DNA of 33,535 bases, taken from the NCBI GenBank assembly GCA_021811945.1, contig JAKAPE010000015.1:1-33535 (forward strand), written 5' to 3'. Below, piece by piece: positions 20,110-30,528 of this stretch (the stretch's first letter is position 1; each line of letters opens with the position of its first letter). The notes beneath the pieces were generated by a model. It had not been told where the DNA came from. It made no database searches and saw only the letters and a list, made by a program, of their open reading frames with translations. The position numbers and the translations under genes are program-made. This DNA is from Pseudomonadota bacterium. Its GTDB lineage: Bacteria > Pseudomonadota > Alphaproteobacteria > Rhizobiales > Xanthobacteraceae.

Positions 20110-20166
20110 CGTTCCGTCATCCTTCGAGGCTCGCCTTCGGCTCGCCCCTCAAGATGAGGGGGAACG
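20110..20166. repeat. Palindromic intergenic repeat / probable bidirectional terminator between ppdK and xseB
   Basis: CGTTCCGTCATCCTTCGAGGCTCGCCTTCGGCTCGCCCCTCAAGATGAGGGGGAACG; convergent genes. Confidence 0.75.
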
Positions 20167-20196
20167 GTGACTCATTCGCCAGCGTTATTTGTTATA

Positions 20197-20469
20197 TCAC
20201 TCGACATCCAGCGGCTCGGTGCCCGTGGGCTTTCCGGCGGCATCGAGCGTGATCTTCTCCACCCGCGCTTCGGCCTGCCGCAACAAATCCTCGCAGCGGC
20301 GCTTGAGCGCCTCGCCACGCTCGTAGATCGCGACCGATTCCTCAAGCGGTACCTTGCCTTCTTCCAGCCGCTTGACGATCGATTCGAGCTCATCGATCGC
20401 GCGCTCAAACGACAATTGTCCGACGTCATTGTTGTTGCTCTTCTGCATTTCGTTGTCTTGCTGGTCCAT
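20197..20469 (-). CDS. xseB: Exodeoxyribonuclease VII small subunit
   Basis: [55 protein letters not shown]. Confidence 0.95.
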   Translation of the reverse strand: MDQQDNEMQKSNNNDVGQLSFERAIDELESIVKRLEEGKVPLEESVAIYERGEALKRRCEDLLRQAEARVEKITLDAAGKPTGTEPLDVE

Positions 20470-20486
20470 TGCGGCTCCTTGCTAAT

Positions 20487-21416
20487 TCATCCCCGCATTA
20501 GCGCCGTGACGTGGGCCGCGGCGGAGTCTGCCAGCGCTTCGAGATCATAGCCGCCTTCAAGCACGGAGACTACGCGACCTTCGGCGCAGCAGTCGGCGAC
20601 CTCCATGATCCTGCGCGTTGCCCAGGCGAAATCGTCCTCGGTGAGATTCAGATTGGCGAGCGGATCGCGCATATGGGCGTCGAAGCCGGCGGAGATGACG
20701 ACGAGTTCCGGGGCAAAATCGTTGAGCCGCGGCAGGATTGTTTGCTCGAGGGCCGCGCGGAAGGTATCGCCGCCGGCACCTGGCCTGAGCGGCGCGTTGA
20801 CGATGGTGTCGTGCTCGCCGCGTTCGTTCGCAGCACCGGTGCCGGGATAAAGCGGCATCTGGTGGGTCGAGCAATACATGACGGTGCGGTCGGCCCAGAA
20901 AATATCTTGCGAGCCGTTGCCGTGATGCACGTCGAAATCGACGATCGCGGCGCGGGAGATGCCGTGGCGATGCTGCGCGTAGCGCGCAGCAATGGCAGCG
21001 TTGTTGAACAGGCAAAACCCCATCGGCCGCGCCGTCTCGGCGTGATGACCGGGCGGCCGCGCAGCGACGAAGGCGTTGGCGACCTTTTTCGTCACCACCT
21101 CGTCGACGGCGAAGACCGCACCGCCGGCCGCGCACAGGGCCGCCGCATAACTGCCGGGTGACATCGAGGTATCGGCGTCCAGCCGCACCAGACCCTCGCG
21201 CGGCGTCGCCTCGCGGATTTGCACGACGTAGTCCATGGAATGGCACAGCGCGACGACCTCGACGGGCGCCATCGGCGCTTCGACGCGCGCGAGCGTTTGG
21301 TACTTTTCCGCTTCGAGCGCGCGCTCGATGGCGTGCAGCCGCTCCGGCCGCTCAGGATGCCCGAGCGGAGTGAGATGATCGAGGCAAGCCGGATGAGTGA
21401 TCAAGAGGGTCGACAT
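20487..21416 (-). CDS. Histone deacetylase-like family protein
   Basis: ARPPGHHAETARPMGFCLFNNAAIAARYAQ, AAIVDFDVHHGNGSQDIFW, VVISAGFDAHMRDPLANLNLTEDDF. Confidence 0.95.
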   Translation of the reverse strand: MSTLLITHPACLDHLTPLGHPERPERLHAIERALEAEKYQTLARVEAPMAPVEVVALCHSMDYVVQIREATPREGLVRLDADTSMSPGSYAAALCAAGGAVFAVDEVVTKKVANAFVAARPPGHHAETARPMGFCLFNNAAIAARYAQHRHGISRAAIVDFDVHHGNGSQDIFWADRTVMYCSTHQMPLYPGTGAANERGEHDTIVNAPLRPGAGGDTFRAALEQTILPRLNDFAPELVVISAGFDAHMRDPLANLNLTEDDFAWATRRIMEVADCCAEGRVVSVLEGGYDLEALADSAAAHVTALMRG

Positions 21417-21428
21417 GAAAGCTCTGTA

Positions 21429-23207
<1,779 letters not shown>

Positions 23208-23447
23208 GAGCTTCCTCCACGGCGTTTCTTGCGGGCTGCCGGCCCCGCTTCAAGCGGCGGGAAAAGGGGGCACCGCTTGCGCCTCAATGCCACTGGCAGC
23301 GGCAAGGGGCAATGCGGCCGAACATCAATATAACAGTGCCGACCTGCTTGCGTATGGACAAATGCAGGCGGATTTTCTCGCCGTGCTGCGGTCGAGCGAG
23401 CGGGCGGGCAGCCCGGAGCAAATGGGATCAAGCCGGATCACACTCCA

Positions 23448-23500
23448 CCGTCATTGCCGGGCTTGACCAGGATTGATCAGGTCAACCCCACGGATGACGG
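23448..23500. repeat. Intergenic palindromic repeat related to the insertion in glyS
   Basis: CCGTCATTGCCGGGCTTGACC...GGTCAACCCCACGGATGACGG; shares GTCATTGCCGGGCTTGACC with 16303. Confidence 0.8.
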
Positions 23501-23638
23501 CAGAAACCCCGTCTAAACCGATATGCCGCGCGCGGACGAAACATTGATCGGCGCTGGCCCTATCGCTATGGTCGCGCCGCCGACGATGGCGGTTACCCTC
23601 CGCCTCGCCGACTATCCTATGGACGCTCGGCCGACCGT

Positions 23639-23713
23639 TGGGGCGTAGCCAAGTGGTAAGGCAGCGGATTTTGATTCCGCCATGCGGAGGTTCGAATCCT
23701 CCCGCCCCAGCCA
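23639..23713 (+). tRNA. tRNA-Gln (anticodon TTG), CCA encoded
   Basis: TGGGGCGTAGCCAAGTGGTAAGGCAGCGGATTTTGATTCCGCCATGCGGAGGTTCGAATCCTCCCGCCCCAGCCA; acceptor, anticodon (GCGGA-TTTTGAT-TCCGC) and T-arm (GAGG-TTCGAAT-CCTC) all pair. Confidence 0.97.
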
Positions 23714-23961
23714 GGCAGTCGGGTCTCTGCGGTGCGGGTTCTGGCCTGTAAGAGCCATCGAGATTTCCGCGAGTTAGGCTCCTCGGCATGCGTCTCTGGT
23801 CGACAAGTTTTGGATTTTCGGCGGCTCATCGCCGGCTTTGCAGCGGCTGTCTCTGCTCGCCATTTTCCAATTTCCGTTTCCTGGTGCCGGAGACCGGTTC
23901 GAAATGTTTCTGAGACCGGTTCGCGAGGTCCACAGCGACGTCGGCCGCGGCGCGTAGACTC

Positions 23962-24900
23962 CTATTGGACGAGTCCGACGCCTCGCTCCTGTTCGGCCCA
24001 CGAATAGGACAGCGCTTTGGCGAGGCCAGTGACCGTCAGCTCCGCAGGCGCGGTGCCATCGATGATCGCGGCAATGATGCGAGGCGACACGAAGGCGATG
24101 GGAGCAAGCAGGCGAATGTGCCGTTCGCCCAGACTTTCACGCGCAGCGATTTCCGGGAAGGATGCTACGCGACCGAGCCGGATTTGGTCGATCCACAAGC
24201 GAGCCTTGGCAATCGCCGCCAGAAGAGCACTGCGGGTCTCCGGCTTCACTGTTGGTCTTGCGCTCCGCACATGAACAATTCCCTTTACGGCCGCGAAGCT
24301 TGGCGCCGCCCACGGAAGCGTGATCGGCGGCGGCGGGCGGCGTGAGCGGGGTCATTGCCGGTGCGAGGCTCCATTTGATCTGGAGCCTCGGACCGGGGAA
24401 TGAGGTGGACTTCCACGCCCTGAGATTTGATGATCACTCGTTCGACATGGCGTTCGATGAGGTCGCGATCCGTCATCGCGGGTTCTGCTTCTCCCGCTAA
24501 TGCAAGGTGGTTGCGAATGCCGTCGAGCACCAGCACTTCGATGTCGGATGCGGGCACACGCGCGACGCTCCCAGCCTCTGCATTTCGCTTCTCCAGGAGT
24601 GCGTGCGACACATAGTACCGGCAATCACCTCGCGCTCGAACTGCGCAAACGAGAGCAGCACGTTGAGCGTCAGTCGCCCCATGCTGGACGTGGTGTTGAA
24701 CGACTGCGTGACCGAGACGAACGAAACCAAATGCTGGTCGAAAAGCTCGACGAGCTTGGCAAAATCGGCGAGCGATCGGGTCAACCGGTCGACCTTGTAG
24801 ACCACGATGACGTCGACCTTGCCGGCTCTGACCTCCGTGAGAAGCTCCTGCAGGGCCGGGCGGTCCAGGGAGGCGCCGGAAAACGCGTCGTCATCGTAGC
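23962..24900 (-). pseudogene. Decayed large serine recombinase (resolvase/invertase family)
   Basis: N-terminal piece NGRYDDDAFSGASLDRPALQELLTEVRAGKVDVIVVYKVDRLTRSLADFAKLVELFDQH...GRLTLNVLLSFAQFEREVIAG; Zn-ribbon-side piece RYYVSHALLEKRNAEAGSVARVPASDIEVLVLDGI; C-terminal piece ITLPWAA...RSALLAAIAKARLWIDQIRLGRVASFPEIAARESLGERHIRLLAPIAFVSPRIIAAIIDGTAPAELT...SWAEQERGVGLVQ*, in different frames. Confidence 0.88.
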
Positions 24901-25177
24901 GCCCATTGATCAGGCGCCATGGCCAGCGGGGCGGAATCCCGGAAGCGCCGATGGCGCTCTATGAGGCGCGGACAGTGACGCTCTGTTCGCGGGGGAAGTC
25001 CAGTCCTTTCTTGGACCGTTTTATCGCTGGATTCGGCTTGCCAGATCAGGGAATATCTGTCCGCTCACGATATACTTGGAAAAGCTAAGAAATAGGGGGC
25101 AGCTTGTGCCTCTCTTACCTGTCTGCGGCGATAAGCCCCTCACTTGTCGTGGCAAGAAATGAAAGGACCAAACGTCG

Positions 25178-28100
25178 GTGAGTGCTGAAGTCGCCATCCG
25201 CGAAGGTCAAATCCTCACCGGTCCGCTGTTCAGCGAGCCGATGCGGGTCGAGACAGTGCGGGCCGACGGCGCCGACGCATGGGTCGTCGGCGTTGTCGGT
25301 TTGCGCTCGGAGCAATTCCGCAGGGTCACACTCAGAACCGCGGACCTCGTGGGGCTGACGATTACAGAGACCGGCCCTTCCTATACTGGCGATGGTCGTC
25401 TGCTGCGCCTCGCCCTGCAGGCATACTCGCTCGGGATTGCCTACGAGTTTGATCCGTACTTCGGGCTCTCGATTTCACGCGTCGATCCGCTGCCGCATCA
25501 GCTTGAGGCAGTTTATGAGTACCTGCTCAAGCTTCCCCGCGTCCGCTTCTTGCTCGCCGACGACGCCGGCGCCGGCAAGACCATAATGGCTGGGCTACTG
25601 ATCCGGGAGCTTAAGCTTCGCGGATTGGTCGAGCGTGCGCTCGTGGTCTGCCCGGCGAACCTGACGTTTCAATGGCAGCGGGAGCTGAAGGAAAAGTTCG
25701 ACGAAAAGTTCCTCGTCCTAAAAGGCGGCGATATTCGCGATCAATTCGGCGTCAATCAATGGCTGGAACAGAAGCAAGTCATCACATCGCTTGATCTTGC
25801 CAAGCGCACCGAAATTCTCCCCGGCCTACGTCAAGTGCCGTGGGACCTGGTGGTTGTCGATGAAGCGCACCGCATGTCCTGGTCGCCGCCGGCACGCAAG
25901 ACGGCGCGTTACGCTTTGGGCGAACTTCTGCGCGACAGCTCCAACCACATCTTGCTGCTGACGGCGACGCCGCACAAAGGTGACCCACAGAATTTTACTC
26001 TCTTCCTGCAGCTGCTCGATCCCGATGCCTATGCAGATGTTCGATCGATCCGTGAGGCGATGGATCGACAAAGAGCACCCTTCTATCTCCGCCGGACCAA
26101 GGAGGCGATGGTCTATTTCCCGGAGCGAGAACCGGATGGTCGCTGGGTTGCCCGACAGGTATTTACGAAGCGGATACCCCATACCGCCGGCTTCGAAATC
26201 GACGGGCCGGAATTCGACCTCTATAAAGATGTGACCCGTTTTGTGAAACGGCAAAGCGCTCGGGCCGCGGCGCAGGGCGATGATCCTCGGGCCCGTGCGG
26301 TTGGCTTCTTAATGTCGCTATACCAACGGCGCCTCGCATCCAGCACCCATGCGATGCGGCAGTCGTTAGAAAATCGAATTCGACGCCTGGAGGAAGGCCT
26401 CGAACGCGCGCAGACCCTTGCGCAGATGGCGCCGCCGACGCTTCCCGATCCCGAAGACATCGAGGAGATGGAGGACACGGAGCGCGAGCGCCTCGAGGAA
26501 ATGATCGAGGCGATCACGCTCACCGGAAACGCGGAGCAGGTTCACGAGGAAATCGCCGAATTGAAGGAACTGGCGGAGAAAGCCAGGGCCATTGAAGCGA
26601 GCGGCTTGGAAGCCAAGTTAGGCCGCCTCAAAGGCATCTTGCAGGACGAGGGCTTCTTCGATCATTCCGACCAGCGCCTGCTTCTCTTCACCGAGTTCAA
26701 GGACACGCTCGATTACCTCGTCGCCCAACTCAAGGCGTGGGGCTTCAGAGTCGGCTTTATCCACGGCGGCATGAAACCGGGATCGCGCGAAGAGCCTGGC
26801 TCACGGATTTACGTCGAGCAACAGTTTCGAGAAGGCGAAATTCAGGTCCTGGTTGCGACTGAGGCTGCTGGCGAAGGCATCAACCTTCAATGCTGTCACA
26901 TTCTCTTTAACTACGACATTCCGTGGAACCCGAATCGCCTCGAACAGCGCATGGGCCGAATCCACCGTTACGGCCAGCGGTTCGACTGCCTGATCTTCAA
27001 TTTCGTCGCGACCAACACGATTGAAGGGCGAGTTCTCCAGCGGCTCTTGCACAAGCTCCAGGAAATCCGCGATGCATTGGACGACGATGCCGTCTTTAAC
27101 GTCGTTGGCGAGGTGCTCCCGGCGGCCCACATTGAGCGTGTGCTGCGTGACTACTACGCCGGCCGTCTCGGCGACGTGGACCTCGAAGATCGTCTGCTGC
27201 GCGACGTCGACGAGAACCATTTCCGCGCAATTTGTCAGACAGCGCTGGAAGGCCTGGCGTCCAAGAGGCTCAATCTCGACATGCTGATCGAACGGCGCGC
27301 CAAGGCGCAGGAGCGCCGTGTGGTGCCTGAAACCATCGCGCGCTTCATCAAGGAGAGCGCAGAGATCGTGCCGTTTCCGTTACAACTAGTCGCGAGCTTA
27401 CCACACACTTTCGATCCAGGCCGGACGGCACCGACCTTGCGGAAGTACGAACGCGATTCCGATTGGAAGCTGCCGCCGTTGGTGACACGCTATCCGCGTC
27501 TTTCGACAGACCGTGATATTGCGGAGAGCAACAATCTCGAATGGGTGACGCCCGGCCATCCCCTCTTTGAAGCGTTGCGACGCCACGGCTTCGAGGCCGG
27601 GCATGATGCGTTCGCCGCGGGGGCCAGTTTTCTTTCGCTTGAACACGCCGCGCCCGCACGCCTCGATTTCTATCGCGCACGCGTCGTGGACGGTCTCGGA
27701 CACGTCATCCACGAGCGTCTGTTCGTGGTCGAGCTGTCGCAAGATGGCAAACCCCGGCTTCGCGAGCTCGATGTTGTTGGCAATCTGACACCCGCCCCTG
27801 CCGCCAGCCCTGCGCCGTCGGTAGCCTCGCTGCCGGAGGCGACCGGGTGGCTCAACGAGCATGTGTTGATGCCGTTTCTCGACGAGGTGCGTGCCGAACG
27901 GTTGGCCGAGGTTGATCGAGTCGCAAGGCACGTCGAGTTATCGCTGACCGAAGTTCTGCAACGGATCGACGAGGAGATCGGACGTGCCGCCGAAGAGGTT
28001 GAGAAAGGCACTCCAGGCGCGGAAGGACGGTTGGCGCAGGCGGAGTCGCGTTATGCTGACGTCCTGGCGCGGCGCGATCGGCGACGCGAGGAACTGCGGC

Positions 28101-28633
28101 GCCAGCAAGCGCTTTCGCTGCAGGGCGTCGAGCGTATGGCAAGCGCGCTGGTCCTCCCGCATCCCGAGCGAGACGCGCCGGAGGTCCGGCGGCTTCAGCC
28201 AGACCCGGAGGTCGAGCAGAAGGCTATGGATGTTGTCATAGCCTACGAGGCCGCGCAGGGCCGCAATCCCGAGGATGTGCACGAAAAGAATCTCGGCTAC
28301 GACATTAAAAGCATCGATCCCACGTCGGGCGAGTTGCGGCTCATCGAGGTGAAAGGCCTCGGCGCCGCCCTTGGCCGTGTCCTGCTCACCCCCAACGAGC
28401 GTCGCGTGGCGGAGGACCGGCGCGACTGCTATTGGCTCTACGTCGTGACAAACTGCGACGCGACGGCCGAACTACAAGAGCCGGTCCGCGACCCGGCGCG
28501 CTTCCCGTGGCACGAGGTCATGAAAATCCAGCACTACTGGCTTGAAGTGAATGCGATGACCCGGCCGATGGAAGTGAGGGAACAAGATCAAGCGCCGTAC
28601 AGGGGGCCGGACGGTGATTCCGAAGGAGTGTAA
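25178..28633 (+). CDS. SNF2-like DEAD/DEAH helicase with C-terminal DUF3883 domain, putative anti-phage component
   Basis: 1151 aa; DDAGAGKTIMAGLLIREL, VVDEAHRM, LLTATPHKG, HGGMKPGSRE, ATEAAGEGINLQCCHILFNYDIPWNPNRLEQRMGRIHRYGQ; C-terminal NPEDVHEKNLGYDIKSIDPTSGELRLIEVKGL...LTPNERRVAEDRRDCYWLYVV (DUF3883). Confidence 0.93.
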   Translation: MSAEVAIREGQILTGPLFSEPMRVETVRADGADAWVVGVVGLRSEQFRRVTLRTADLVGLTITETGPSYTGDGRLLRLALQAYSLGIAYEFDPYFGLSISRVDPLPHQLEAVYEYLLKLPRVRFLLADDAGAGKTIMAGLLIRELKLRGLVERALVVCPANLTFQWQRELKEKFDEKFLVLKGGDIRDQFGVNQWLEQKQVITSLDLAKRTEILPGLRQVPWDLVVVDEAHRMSWSPPARKTARYALGELLRDSSNHILLLTATPHKGDPQNFTLFLQLLDPDAYADVRSIREAMDRQRAPFYLRRTKEAMVYFPEREPDGRWVARQVFTKRIPHTAGFEIDGPEFDLYKDVTRFVKRQSARAAAQGDDPRARAVGFLMSLYQRRLASSTHAMRQSLENRIRRLEEGLERAQTLAQMAPPTLPDPEDIEEMEDTERERLEEMIEAITLTGNAEQVHEEIAELKELAEKARAIEASGLEAKLGRLKGILQDEGFFDHSDQRLLLFTEFKDTLDYLVAQLKAWGFRVGFIHGGMKPGSREEPGSRIYVEQQFREGEIQVLVATEAAGEGINLQCCHILFNYDIPWNPNRLEQRMGRIHRYGQRFDCLIFNFVATNTIEGRVLQRLLHKLQEIRDALDDDAVFNVVGEVLPAAHIERVLRDYYAGRLGDVDLEDRLLRDVDENHFRAICQTALEGLASKRLNLDMLIERRAKAQERRVVPETIARFIKESAEIVPFPLQLVASLPHTFDPGRTAPTLRKYERDSDWKLPPLVTRYPRLSTDRDIAESNNLEWVTPGHPLFEALRRHGFEAGHDAFAAGASFLSLEHAAPARLDFYRARVVDGLGHVIHERLFVVELSQDGKPRLRELDVVGNLTPAPAASPAPSVASLPEATGWLNEHVLMPFLDEVRAERLAEVDRVARHVELSLTEVLQRIDEEIGRAAEEVEKGTPGAEGRLAQAESRYADVLARRDRRREELRRQQALSLQGVERMASALVLPHPERDAPEVRRLQPDPEVEQKAMDVVIAYEAAQGRNPEDVHEKNLGYDIKSIDPTSGELRLIEVKGLGAALGRVLLTPNERRVAEDRRDCYWLYVVTNCDATAELQEPVRDPARFPWHEVMKIQHYWLEVNAMTRPMEVREQDQAPYRGPDGDSEGV

Positions 28634-28762
28634 GAGATTGGCCGACTGGAGTTCCCACTCGAATGGTTTCTAAAAGCTCCGCGCGGTAGTTAAGCTGCTA
28701 TAGCGGATGGCAGGTGTAACCAGTCACTTAATCTAGACTTGAATTCGGCGAAGATAGACCTG

Positions 28763-29923
28763 ATGAGCGATATACGCAAACCGCAGCGGTTCTCAAAAGT
28801 TCGACTGAAGAATTGGAAGAATTTTGCCTCCTGCGATGTCGCCGTTGGAAGGCGTGTGTTCCTGGTCGGACCGAATGCGTCGGGGAAATCCAATTTCCTC
28901 GACGTGTTTCGCTTTTTGCGCGATCTTGCCTCTTTCGGAGGCGGATTTCAGGAAGCCACGGACCGTCGGGGTGGAGTGAGCGCCATTCGTTGTCTCGCGG
29001 CTCGCCGCTATCCCGATATCGAACTTCATGTCATGGTGCTAGGGACGGATGATTCCCCGAAATGGGAATACGAACTGGCGTTCAATCAGGATAACCAGCG
29101 CCGTGCCCGAATTAGAAAGGAGCGCATTACGCGAGACGAGCAACTGCTGCTGGACAGGCCGAATTCCGACGACGAACAGGACCCGGAACGTCTGACCCAG
29201 ACGCACCTAGAGCAAGTCAATGTGAACCGTGCCTTTCGCGAATTGGCGTCGTTTTTCGAATCGATCCGGTACTTGCACATTGTCCCGCAACTTGTTCGTG
29301 AGCCCGACCGTTCAGTAGGTCGGGCAAACGACCCTTTCGGTGGCGACTTCCTTGAGCAAATTGCCAAAACTCAGGAACGCACACGCCTTGCGCGACTCAA
29401 GCGTATCCGTGATGCGCTCAAGGTGGCGGTTCCTCAGCTGGCCGAGATCGAGCTAGTTCGCGACAATCGCGGCACACCGCATCTGCGCGGGAAATACGAG
29501 CACTGGCGGCCCCAGGGGGCTTGGCAAACTGAGGAACAGTTCTCCGACGGCACTTTGCGGCTCATGGGCCTGTTGTGGGTTGCGATGGAGGGCGGCGGTC
29601 CCCTGCTGTTGGAAGAACCAGAACTGTCGCTGCATCCCGAAATCGTGCGCTACTTGCCGCAAATGTTTGCACGCGTGCAACGTCGGACCGGAAGGCAGGT
29701 TATTCTGAGTACCCATTCGCCCGATCTCTTGCGCGACGAGGGTATTGGGCTCGATGAAGTGTTGCTGCTGCGGCCACGGGCTGAAGGCACAGAGGTGCAG
29801 CCGGCAAGCGCTTTCTCTGAGATTCCTCAGTTGCTCGAAGGCGGTTCAACGCTTGCCGAGGCCGTTATACCTCGAACCCGCCCAGAGCATGCGGAGCAAC
29901 TGAGTCTGTTCGGAGATCTCTGA
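28763..29923 (+). CDS. SMC/OLD-like AAA ATPase, putative anti-phage component
   Basis: MSDIRKPQRFSKVRLKNWKNFASCDVAVGRRVFLVGPNASGKSNFLDVFRFLRDLA (Walker A), LLLEEPELSLHPEIVRYLPQMF (signature/Walker B), QVILSTHSPDLLRDEG (D-loop/His). TTG 28739 is an alternative start. Confidence 0.92.
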   Translation: MSDIRKPQRFSKVRLKNWKNFASCDVAVGRRVFLVGPNASGKSNFLDVFRFLRDLASFGGGFQEATDRRGGVSAIRCLAARRYPDIELHVMVLGTDDSPKWEYELAFNQDNQRRARIRKERITRDEQLLLDRPNSDDEQDPERLTQTHLEQVNVNRAFRELASFFESIRYLHIVPQLVREPDRSVGRANDPFGGDFLEQIAKTQERTRLARLKRIRDALKVAVPQLAEIELVRDNRGTPHLRGKYEHWRPQGAWQTEEQFSDGTLRLMGLLWVAMEGGGPLLLEEPELSLHPEIVRYLPQMFARVQRRTGRQVILSTHSPDLLRDEGIGLDEVLLLRPRAEGTEVQPASAFSEIPQLLEGGSTLAEAVIPRTRPEHAEQLSLFGDL

Positions 29924-29925
29924 GC

Positions 29926-30528
29926 ATGGCGAATGGCGTCGCGATCTCGGCCGCGGTGGAGGGCATTGTGGATGAGGCAGTGGCACGCACTCTGATCCTT
30001 TTTGCTGGAGCAAGCCCCGGACCCGTATATGGGAAAAACGGCAAGCGAACCCTGCAGCAACGGATTCGTGGGTATAATGCCGCGGCACGGCATGCGCCCT
30101 GGATCGTGCTCGTCGATCTTGACAGCGATCATGATTGCGCGCCGCCGCTTCGCGCTTCCTGGTTGCCGCAACTGGCACCGCATCTGTGCTTTCGCGTCGC
30201 CGTGCGCGCTGTCGAAGCATGGCTTCTCGCCGACGCCGAGCGCGTGGCGGCTTTCCTGGCCGTAGCGCGCGGCACAGTTCCAGCCGATCCAGAAGCTCTG
30301 GACAATCCGAAGGCGGCCATGGTCGCACTGGCTCGCGCATCCCGGCGAAAGGAGGTCCGCGAGGATATGGTGCCACAGGACGGAAGCGGCCGTCGCGTCG
30401 GGCCGGCTTATGCGTCCCGGCTCATCGAGTTTGCCGCATCGTCCTGGCGACCGGAGGTCGCCGCGCAAAGAGCGGACAGTCTGCGGCGCGCAATCGACTG
30501 TCTAAGACGCCTCGTGAGGCCGGGATGA
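29926..30528 (+). CDS. Toprim-like small protein (DUF4276/OLD-nuclease-like), partner of the upstream ATPase
   Basis: 200 aa; ISAAVEGIVDEAVARTLI (Toprim-type Glu motif), PWIVLVDLDSDHDC (DxD), CFRVAVRAVEAWLLADAE; 2 nt after the ATPase stop. Confidence 0.7.
   Translation: MANGVAISAAVEGIVDEAVARTLILFAGASPGPVYGKNGKRTLQQRIRGYNAAARHAPWIVLVDLDSDHDCAPPLRASWLPQLAPHLCFRVAVRAVEAWLLADAERVAAFLAVARGTVPADPEALDNPKAAMVALARASRRKEVREDMVPQDGSGRRVGPAYASRLIEFAASSWRPEVAAQRADSLRRAIDCLRRLVRPG

Noticed and set aside
23880-23930. Short direct repeat (GAGACCGGTTCG twice) downstream of tRNA-Gln
   Set aside because: Only two copies; not CRISPR-like and no clear link to the tRNA 3' end as an attachment site.
25015-25095. 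Possible coding end ...QIREYLSAHDILGKAKK* upstream of the helicase
   Set aside because: Too short and without an identifiable gene upstream; could be a remnant but unsupported.
25178-28633. Calling the helicase DISARM DrmD and the locus a canonical DISARM
   Set aside because: No DrmA/DrmB (DUF1998) or DrmC recognised in the window, and I do not recognise the helicase N-terminus as DrmD; left as a SNF2/DUF3883 helicase.
29302-29325. Hairpin GCCCGACC-GTTCAGTA-GGTCGGGC in the ATPase gene
   Set aside because: An 8-bp stem inside GC-rich coding DNA is expected by chance; codes normal protein.
30135-30524. N-terminal 130 aa of the ORF-track 1103-aa protein
   Set aside because: Overlaps the Toprim gene in another frame and looks like shadow sequence; ATG 30525 with an ATGA overlap starts the real DUF1156 homology.
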